Positions 1 to 4,998 of a stretch of 6,159 nucleotides of DNA are shown in pieces (the first letter of the stretch is position 1; the number at the start of each line of letters is the position of its first letter). The notes below the pieces were generated by a model. The model worked only from the letters and a program-made list of their open reading frames with translations, had not been told where the DNA came from and did not search any database. Location of the stretch: NCBI GenBank assembly GCA_029937135.1, contig JAPYQX010000181.1:1-6159 (forward strand), given 5' to 3'. Position numbers and translations under genes: made by a program. This DNA comes from Nitrospinota bacterium. Its GTDB lineage: Bacteria; UBA8248.

Positions 1-126
1 GCAGAGGCCTCAGGTTGGCGAGAAGATGACGATCAGGCGCGGGCGTCCCCGGTCCGCGTTGAAGCGGTCTTTCAGGGCGGAGACATTTTCAAGCACTATC
101 GGTTTCACAAGTTTTACCGGCAACAT
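1..126 (-). CDS. Partial thioredoxin-like protein, probable selenoprotein with a U-G-L-C redox motif
   Basis: The frame starts at ATG 126-124, one base after the TAA stop (130-128) of the upstream gene, so translational coupling is likely; I see no strong Shine-Dalgarno site. It encodes 38 residues, then an in-frame TGA at 12-10, then Gly-Leu-Cys up to the window edge. Around the TGA the protein reads L-I-V-I-F-S-P-T-[TGA]-G-L-C. A hydrophobic strand followed by a redox CxxC is the start of a thioredoxin fold, and the TGA replaces the first Cys. The preceding segment (residues 9-27) is helix-like, as expected before that strand. I infer that UGA encodes selenocysteine (residue 39). The bacterial SECIS hairpin would lie just downstream, and only nine bases remain, so it cannot be tested here. 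Alternatives are a 38-residue peptide, a sequencing error in a TGC/TGT codon, or a decayed gene. The substrate is unknown. Confidence 0.6.
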
Positions 127-127
127 T

Positions 128-955
128 TTACAATGGAAAAAAGAGCGAGGGCATGAGCTTCCGCGCCAATTCTTCGTCGCCCTCGATTTTGAAGCGGCCC
201 CCGGCGAGCGATTTTTCGACGGGAAGCCGCCCGGTGATGAGAAGGAGCATGTCTCCCGAGGTGGCGGCGAAGGCGGCGTCTGTTGGATGGTCACCCACTC
301 CGAGGTCCACGGCCTTATCGCCCTCAACCCGCATCGCCCAGCGATGGCCGGTGTCCGTCAGCTTGAAGGCAAAAACACCCAAGAAACCCTCCACCGGCGA
401 AAGCTCGTAGAAAAGCTGACAGTGCTGGCGCAGGTTCGCGGCGGCCACCGGAATCGAGGGGCCCTCCAACCGAGCCTCCGGGTCGTTCCGGATGTCCCAC
501 TCGTGGAGGAGATACTCGTTCAGCCGCGAAAAAATAAACCGGCGGATGGGGAAATTCGTCCGGCGGTGCCAGGCCTTCATTTCGTAGTCCTTCGGGTCGA
601 GGGAGGCGAATAGTTCGGTCACGTCGCGGGTGCTCGCCTCGAAGCGGTCCGCCAGCTCAGGGCCGGCGAGGGCGCCAATCTCCTTGGCCTTTCCGAGTCG
701 AATTTCCATGAACTCCTCGCGACTGGTCGCCCCGAAGGGAAAGCCCAGGTCGCCCTTGAGGCCGCCCCGCACGCTCGACGCAAAAAACTCCCCGCCGAAG
801 GTGATGTGGCCGGTCACCTGGGCGGCTGTCCACTCCGGGCAGAAGGTGGGCGCCGCCCAATCTTCTTCCGAAAATCCCCGGAACCACCCGGCGAGGCGGG
901 GGTACTCACGCCCAATTGCCTCGATTGTCGTTTTGAGTTCCTTTTCATAGTTCAC
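128..955 (-). CDS. Maleylpyruvate isomerase-family (DinB/MDMPI) metal- and thiol-dependent enzyme with SCP2-like C-terminal domain
   Basis: This 275-residue protein belongs to the DinB-like family that includes mycothiol-dependent maleylpyruvate isomerase. The N-terminal four-helix domain (about residues 5-155) carries the expected metal ligands: His50 in the GHITFGG segment, then Glu147 and His151 in ExxxHEWDIR, the E-x3-H spacing typical of the family. Residues about 170-272 resemble a sterol-carrier-protein-2 domain, with the G-H-R-W-A-M strand and a G-R-F-K-I-E-G-D end. The frame stays open upstream to 1051, but I chose GTG 955-953 because AGGA (966-963) lies seven bases before it and family similarity begins there. 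It follows the 687-residue gene after 52 bases and precedes the thioredoxin-like gene by one base. The substrate cannot be told. Family members use mycothiol, bacillithiol or glutathione as cofactor, or act as detoxification transferases. Confidence 0.85.
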   Translation of the reverse strand: MNYEKELKTTIEAIGREYPRLAGWFRGFSEEDWAAPTFCPEWTAAQVTGHITFGGEFFASSVRGGLKGDLGFPFGATSREEFMEIRLGKAKEIGALAGPELADRFEASTRDVTELFASLDPKDYEMKAWHRRTNFPIRRFIFSRLNEYLLHEWDIRNDPEARLEGPSIPVAAANLRQHCQLFYELSPVEGFLGVFAFKLTDTGHRWAMRVEGDKAVDLGVGDHPTDAAFAATSGDMLLLITGRLPVEKSLAGGRFKIEGDEELARKLMPSLFFPL

Positions 956-988
956 AAAAATATCCTTTCGATGATGGGATGGAAAATA

Positions 989-998
989 GAAATATTTC
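989..998. repeat. Perfect 10-bp palindrome GAAATATTTC in the intergenic gap
   Basis: The 52-base gap between the 687-residue gene and the MDMPI-like gene is AT-rich compared with its surroundings and contains this perfect palindrome about 34 bases upstream of the GTG start at 955. It could be part of a promoter or operator for the two left-hand genes, but a 10-bp AT-rich palindrome can arise by chance. I see no convincing -35/-10 pair and no terminator hairpin with a T-run in the gap. Confidence 0.3.
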
Positions 999-1007
999 GG
1001 TAGTTTC

Positions 1008-3071
1008 TCACACGTCTTGAATAAACCTTGAGGCATACGACCGGACCTCACGTCCGTTCAGGACATGAAAGCGCCGGATGCGCTCGATGGTCTCGCGCGA
1101 GAAGCGCCCGAGGGGAATGTGGACCAGGTGCTTGCGGTTGAGCCGGGCTATCCGCCGCCAGCGCGCCGAGGGGGGGCCGGGGCTGACGAGGGCGACGACG
1201 CGCTCGCGCGAGTGAAAACAGGCGCCGGCGATGAGACGCTCCTCGAGCGTCCTCGCGTAATCGAAGCGCGGGTCGCGCCAAATATCGTCGATGTAGCGCG
1301 GAGGAAAGAGAAAGAAAGCTCCGCCGTAGGTGGACTGCGCGACGCCGGGGCCGATGACATTTTCCTCGAAAGGGGTGGCGTACATGCAGAGGGTGGACTC
1401 TTCATCGTGCTCGGCGAACCACATCGTCCGCCAGCCGTACTTGTCCGGGTCGGCTGGGGTGTCGAAGAGGAAGACGACGACCTCCAGATTCCCCCGCGCG
1501 GGAGGGATTTCCTTGACGTAGAGATCGCCGGTGTGCCAGTTGCGCAGGGTCTCCCTAATGTCGAGGCCGTCCATGATCGAGGTGGTAAATTTCTCGCTTC
1601 GGGCGAGGTCCTGGCCAAGGAGGGCCTTGGCCTGATCGCGCACATGGGTGTGAAAGCTCTCGATCCTGTTGTCCTCGGGCGGCCAGGAGCACTGGCTGAA
1701 CGGGTTCCACCGCTGCCGCCACTGTTGTTTTCTGATCCGGGGGCCCCGGGGCTTGAGGGAGATGGGCCGCCAGACAATCTCGGTGCCGCCGAGGCGGTTC
1801 TTGATTTCTCCAACGCCGCCGTCGGGGAATTCGGCCTCGCCGATTCCGGCACGCACTTTATCGATGCCGTCATCATCCTGCTGATAGGGATACTTCCGGG
1901 CCGTTTCGGCGAGGGTGAGCGCGAAGGCATCGCCGGCGATCTGCTTGGCGGCGAGGACAAGGGTGAACAAGTCTGGAGTGAGGCGGCGCGCCTGGAGGGT
2001 GAGGTTGCGGACGTACTGGAGGAAAATCTGAAGCCTTTGTGGAGTGACCCAGTTGAGGGCGGGCTCGTACTCGCGGAGCCACTCGGCGCGGACCTCGAGG
2101 AGCAGCTCCTTCACCCCGTCGATGGAGAGGTTGCGGTCGCCGCGAAGCTCCTCGCGGCGCCGCTCGTAGAGGGCGGTGATAAAGGGAAGCTCGCCCAGAA
2201 CGAAGGTGAGCGTCGAGGCCTCGACGGGATAAAGGCGGGGAGCGGCAGGGGAAATTTCTTCATCGGCCCCGGCATCGAAATTGGCCATAGCGTCAAAATC
2301 GGCTCCGCCAGGCGGAACAGAGCCATCAGCCGAATCGGAGCCACCAGCCTGATCGGAACTGGACACGCTCTCGATATAGCACTGGCGCACCCAGGGCCAA
2401 TCAACCGCCGCGCAGACGAAGGCGATCTTCTCGTAGCCCTCCTCCTCGAGCCCCCGGAGGCGGGCCGCCATCCCCCGGACGCGGGCCTCGCGCTGGCTGC
2501 CCGGCGCGGGCCGGGGGGCCGAGGTGAGTAGGGCGGCGGCGAAGGCTTCGAGCGAGACTTTTTTCAGCGCATAGGGGTCGGGGAGGATTCGGGACTCGGG
2601 ATGAAATGATTCGACCTCGATGTCCACGAAGGCGCGAGGGATGCGCTCCTCCATCGCCGTCCTCAGAGCGGCGATGACGGGCTGGCAGGGATCGACGGGA
2701 ACGAAATTATAGGCCGGGCCATCGTCCTCCGCGGCCTCCCAGGGAGGCTCGCCGTATTCGCCGCCGTCATCCTCCTCGGCGGCGTCATCCTCGGCAAACG
2801 GTTCGAACGACCCGGGCGCTCCGGAAGCATCGGGCTCGCCGCCCGAGCCATATATCTCGGGCTCCTCGGCGACGGCAATCGAAATGGCGGGCAGATCGAG
2901 AACGCCCTCCTCGACCGTCTCCCGGAAAGAGGGGGGAAGCGGGAGGGCAAGACAGTCCGGCTCGAGGCGCAGGAGGCGGTCCCGCACCTCGACGGCGAAA
3001 TCCCCGGAGCCGTGGATCACCGGGAGGACGGAGATCCTCGGCGAGATCGAAAGGAAATCTACTCCGACCAC
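1008..3071 (-). CDS. 687-residue TraB/EreA-like (DUF5682-like) protein, partner of the MoxR-type ATPase
   Basis: The function is unknown. The N-terminal third resembles the TraB/EreA/ChaN-like fold of DUF5682-type proteins in three ways. A strand ends in V-I-H-G-S-G (His20), followed by a helix and L-E-P-D-C-L-A-L (36-43). A segment N-F-V-P-V-D-P-C-Q-P-V-I-A-A-L (122-136) matches the place of the family's SPEW-type motif and leads into I-P-R-A-F-V-D-I (144-151). Residues 216-229 (I-A-F-V-C-A-A-V-D) sit where relatives have a strand plus His, but here the residue is Asp224. Two low-complexity insertions interrupt this: a very acidic one at about 69-118 and a Gly/Ser/Asp-rich one at about 236-276. 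Residues about 279-400 look helical. The C-terminal 250 residues, rich in aromatics, are not recognised; D-T-P-A-D at 537-541 after a hydrophobic strand is not a VWA MIDAS (DxSxS). There is no signal peptide or membrane segment. The GTG start is three bases after the ATPase stop, with only a weak AAAGG upstream, so coupling is likely. Confidence 0.8.
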   Translation of the reverse strand: MVGVDFLSISPRISVLPVIHGSGDFAVEVRDRLLRLEPDCLALPLPPSFRETVEEGVLDLPAISIAVAEEPEIYGSGGEPDASGAPGSFEPFAEDDAAEEDDGGEYGEPPWEAAEDDGPAYNFVPVDPCQPVIAALRTAMEERIPRAFVDIEVESFHPESRILPDPYALKKVSLEAFAAALLTSAPRPAPGSQREARVRGMAARLRGLEEEGYEKIAFVCAAVDWPWVRQCYIESVSSSDQAGGSDSADGSVPPGGADFDAMANFDAGADEEISPAAPRLYPVEASTLTFVLGELPFITALYERRREELRGDRNLSIDGVKELLLEVRAEWLREYEPALNWVTPQRLQIFLQYVRNLTLQARRLTPDLFTLVLAAKQIAGDAFALTLAETARKYPYQQDDDGIDKVRAGIGEAEFPDGGVGEIKNRLGGTEIVWRPISLKPRGPRIRKQQWRQRWNPFSQCSWPPEDNRIESFHTHVRDQAKALLGQDLARSEKFTTSIMDGLDIRETLRNWHTGDLYVKEIPPARGNLEVVVFLFDTPADPDKYGWRTMWFAEHDEESTLCMYATPFEENVIGPGVAQSTYGGAFFLFPPRYIDDIWRDPRFDYARTLEERLIAGACFHSRERVVALVSPGPPSARWRRIARLNRKHLVHIPLGRFSRETIERIRRFHVLNGREVRSYASRFIQDV
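2320..2355. repeat. Two-copy 18-bp degenerate tandem repeat inside the 687-residue gene
   Basis: The two 18-base units, 2320-2337 and 2338-2355, match at 15 of 18 positions. On the coding strand they encode the six-residue units SDQAGG and SDSADG in the Gly/Ser/Asp-rich linker at about residues 236-276. The repeat keeps the frame and probably reflects slippage-driven growth of a disordered linker. Confidence 0.55.
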
Positions 3072-3074
3072 GGT

Positions 3075-4034
3075 TTAGTTATCGCCTTTATCGGGGTGAA
3101 GGGGGCTGTCGTCTCCGAAAAAAATGTCTCCGAAATTCATCGGGGGCGGCTCATCGCCCAGCGCCTGGCGCCGCCTCCGGGCGAGGCTGTTCAGGTCGAG
3201 GGCCTCCTCGCCTAGAACTTTTTCAAGAGACTCGCGCCAGGCCTCGTCCCGGCCGAGGGGGTGGGTGGAGTCCTGCGCAAGCCGCTTCAGGGCGTACTGG
3301 AGGATGTGGATGCCATCGCGCGGGGAGTAGTCGAGGTCGAGGCCGTGGGCCTCCTGGAGAAACTCCACCGTCATGGCAAGCATCTTCTCGCCCGCGAAGG
3401 GGAGGTGGTAGGTCAGAATGGCCATTTCGTCGTCGCGGTTCGGGAACTCTATCGGCAACGTCGGTTGGAGACGCGAGAGGATATAGTCGGGCACCTCGTA
3501 GGTCGAGGCGTCGTCGTTCATCGTCACGCAGCAGCGAAACCCGGCGTGGGCCGGAATCGTCATCCCCGCGACGATGGACTCGACATAGCGGCGGTGGTCG
3601 AGGAGCGGCGCGAGCGAGGCCCAGCTTTTCTCGCTCATGCGGTTGCCCTCGTCGATGACGCAGATGCCGCCCCGGATCATGGCCGTCACCAGCGGGGAGG
3701 CATGGTAGGCGATCCGGCCCGACTCGGCCAGCACCGGCGTTACCAGCAGGTCCTCGGGTCGCGTGTCTGCCGTCGCCTGAAATATAAAAAGTTCCTGTCC
3801 CCGCTCGCGGGCGGCGGCCGAGGCGAGCGTGGTCTTGCCGATGCCGGGCGGCCCCGTAATCCGGGGCGAAAGGGCGAGGTCCTCCTCCGCCACGATCAGC
3901 CAGCAGGCCTGGAGTTGATCGAGCGCCTCGCGCTGGCCAATCCACTCTCTGGCGGCCTCGGCCGGGCGGCTCAGATGGAGCGATACGCCGTCGATCTCGA
4001 CGCTTTGTACGGCGGTTCCCGGGTCTTCGTGCAC
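3075..4034 (-). CDS. MoxR/CbbQ-type AAA+ ATPase
   Basis: This 319-residue protein is a single-domain AAA+ ATPase of the MoxR/CbbQ/NirQ type, which remodel or activate partner proteins using ATP. Visible motifs are Walker A GPPGIGKT at 61-68, Walker B CVIDE at 125-129 followed by the family-typical G-N-R-M, sensor-1 Asn173 in VTMND, and a probable arginine finger Arg188 in YILSRLQP. The N-terminal segment R-E-W-I-G-Q-R-E (29-36) is the usual lead-in, and residues about 215-319 form the helical lid and tail. The frame is open up to a TTG at 4064, but I chose GTG 4034-4032 because AAGGGAG (4048-4042) lies seven bases before it. It follows the LOG-family gene by 26 bases and is coupled to the TraB-like gene three bases downstream. 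The cytoplasmic partner is inferred to be that protein. No VWA gene is nearby. Confidence 0.92.
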   Translation of the reverse strand: MHEDPGTAVQSVEIDGVSLHLSRPAEAAREWIGQREALDQLQACWLIVAEEDLALSPRITGPPGIGKTTLASAAARERGQELFIFQATADTRPEDLLVTPVLAESGRIAYHASPLVTAMIRGGICVIDEGNRMSEKSWASLAPLLDHRRYVESIVAGMTIPAHAGFRCCVTMNDDASTYEVPDYILSRLQPTLPIEFPNRDDEMAILTYHLPFAGEKMLAMTVEFLQEAHGLDLDYSPRDGIHILQYALKRLAQDSTHPLGRDEAWRESLEKVLGEEALDLNSLARRRRQALGDEPPPMNFGDIFFGDDSPLHPDKGDN

Positions 4035-4060
4035 GTTCAAACTCCCTTGATTGAATCGCC

Positions 4061-4795
4061 TCAACCCTCGCCCAGCCAGCGGCTCGGCTTGGGCGGATTG
4101 CGACGTTTGAGGCGAAATTTCTCGGCCGCGTATTTATCGACATGCGCGACGGCTTCATCCACCGAATCGGTCACGAGAAAGAGCTTGAGGTCCGCCTCGG
4201 CGATCATTCCCTCCTCGGCCATCCGCTCCAGAAAATATATCAGAGGTTTCCAGTACTCCGCCCCCATCAGAACGATGGGAAAGTGCGCGATCTTCCCGGT
4301 CTGAATCAGGGTGACCGCCTCGAACACCTCGTCCATCGTCCCCACCCCGCCGGGCAGACCGACGAAGCCGTAGGAGTACTTGAACAGAAACACCTTTCGA
4401 ATGAAGAAATAATGGATATCAACCCATCTGTCGAGATAGGGGTTGGGCTCCTGCTCCATGGGCAGCGAGATGTTGCAACCCACCGATCTTCCCCCGGCCT
4501 CCCTCGCCCCGCGGTTGGCCGCCTCCATCAACCCCGGACCGCCCCCGGTCATCACCGTGAACCCGAGTTTCGATATCGAGGCGCCCACCTCGCGGCCGAG
4601 CTCGTAGTAGGGATGCCCCTCCCCGATACGCGCCGACCCGAATATCGTGACGCAGGGCCCCACGAAATGAAAGACCCGGAACCCCCTGATGAAATCCCGC
4701 GCCATCCGGAAGACGAAACCAAGCTCTGACTTCCGGGAGCTCGGCCCCTCGAGGAAGATTTGCTCGTGATTCGTGGAGCCTGAAAACCAGGTCAT
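4061..4795 (-). CDS. LOG-family (TIGR00730-type) nucleotide 5'-monophosphate phosphoribohydrolase
   Basis: This 244-residue cytoplasmic protein belongs to the LOG family, once annotated as lysine decarboxylase; characterised members release the base from purine or cytokinin nucleoside 5'-monophosphates. The Rossmann-type fold starts at about residue 46 (GPCVTIFGSAR). The nucleotide loop G-G-G-P-G-L-M-E-A-A-N is at 84-94, Arg133-Lys134 precede the active site, and the hallmark P-G-G-V-G-T-M-D-E is at 148-156 with catalytic-type Glu156. The 45-residue N-terminal extension, ending in D-F-I-R-G-F-R, is common in this subgroup. The frame is open to 4948, but I chose ATG 4795-4793 because AGGAG (4805-4801) lies five bases before it and the family start fits. 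It is divergent from tyrS and first in the run of minus-strand genes. The exact substrate, ordinary AMP-type salvage or a signalling nucleotide, cannot be told. Confidence 0.93.
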   Translation of the reverse strand: MTWFSGSTNHEQIFLEGPSSRKSELGFVFRMARDFIRGFRVFHFVGPCVTIFGSARIGEGHPYYELGREVGASISKLGFTVMTGGGPGLMEAANRGAREAGGRSVGCNISLPMEQEPNPYLDRWVDIHYFFIRKVFLFKYSYGFVGLPGGVGTMDEVFEAVTLIQTGKIAHFPIVLMGAEYWKPLIYFLERMAEEGMIAEADLKLFLVTDSVDEAVAHVDKYAAEKFRLKRRNPPKPSRWLGEG

Positions 4796-4825
4796 CGTTT
4801 CTCCTGGGCGATATTGGCCGGGCGG

Positions 4826-4841
4826 CACGGAACATTCCGTG
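4826..4841. repeat. Inverted repeat, 7-bp arms, 31 bases upstream of the LOG-family start
   Basis: CACGGAA and TTCCGTG are perfect inverted arms separated by only two bases. That spacing is too tight for a stable RNA hairpin but suits a symmetric DNA-binding site for a dimeric regulator. It lies in the leader of the LOG-family gene. No regulator is identified. Confidence 0.4.
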
Positions 4842-4851
4842 GAAATTTTAA

Positions 4852-4871
4852 TCTCCCCACAGAGGGGGAGA
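4852..4871. repeat. Inverted repeat, 7-bp GC-rich arms with 6-base loop, upstream of the LOG-family gene
   Basis: TCTCCCC and GGGGAGA pair perfectly around a six-base loop, so a hairpin could form in RNA from either strand. It lies about 57 bases upstream of the LOG-family ATG. There is no T-run after it on the minus strand, so it is not a typical terminator. It may be an operator or leader structure, or chance. Confidence 0.35.
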
Positions 4872-4915
4872 CCTATTATTCCAAATATCGCGCGAATAAG
4901 CTCCCCGTAAGATGA

Positions 4916-4933
4916 TACGCCTAATAAGGCGTA
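4916..4933. repeat. Inverted repeat, 7-bp arms with AATA centre, just upstream of the tyrS promoter
   Basis: TACGCCT and AGGCGTA form a perfect inverted repeat around AATA. It ends five bases before the proposed -35 box of tyrS, a place where an activator or repressor of the divergent genes could bind. The half-site ACGCCT recurs once at 4949-4954. Its function is unproven. Confidence 0.4.
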
Positions 4934-4938
4934 CCTGT

Positions 4939-4967
4939 TTGGGCGCACACGCCTACCCTGCTATATA
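4939..4967 (+). promoter_or_regulatory. Probable sigma-70-type promoter of tyrS
   Basis: TTGGGC (4939-4944) and TATATA (4962-4967) are separated by 17 bases, the preferred spacing. The -10 matches the consensus at most positions and stands out in GC-rich sequence. It predicts a transcript start near 4974 and a leader of about 25 bases, too short for a T-box or other riboswitch. Confidence 0.5.
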
Positions 4968-4989
4968 TTGGGGGCGATTTCACCCGTTT

Positions 4990-4993
4990 GGAG
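4990..4993 (+). promoter_or_regulatory. Ribosome binding site of tyrS
   Basis: GGAG lies five bases before the ATG at 4999 and supports that codon as the start of tyrS. Confidence 0.65.
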
Positions 4994-4998
4994 AGCCG

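Noticed and set aside
26..613. 195-codon open frame on the plus strand
   Set aside because: It is antisense to the MDMPI-like gene, which has an intact metal triad and a good ribosome binding site.
956..1051. Upstream extension of the MDMPI-like protein to an ATG at 1051
   Set aside because: The extension would overlap the end of the 687-residue gene and does not look like the family. GTG at 955 has a well-spaced AGGA.
1440..1480. VWA domain (MIDAS) in the 687-residue protein
   Set aside because: The D-T-P-A-D after a hydrophobic strand lacks the DxSxS pattern and no downstream Thr/Asp MIDAS residues can be placed.
1065..2531. 488-codon open frame on the plus strand
   Set aside because: It is antisense to the 687-residue gene. 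Its product is compositionally odd with no recognisable domain, and long antisense frames are expected in GC-rich coding DNA.
4035..4064. TTG start of the ATPase overlapping the LOG-family stop
   Set aside because: AAGGGAG lies seven bases before GTG 4034, which is a much better start. The TTG has no comparable site.
3261..4304. 347-codon open frame on the plus strand
   Set aside because: It overlaps the ATPase, which has clear AAA+ motifs on the other strand, and the end of the LOG-family gene. No motif supports it.
4796..4948. Upstream extension of the LOG-family protein to 4948
   Set aside because: The extra 51 residues do not resemble the family, while ATG at 4795 has AGGAG at good spacing.
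4796..4998. T-box riboswitch upstream of tyrS
   Set aside because: The predicted leader is only about 25 bases, and I see no T-box core sequence or antiterminator/terminator pair.
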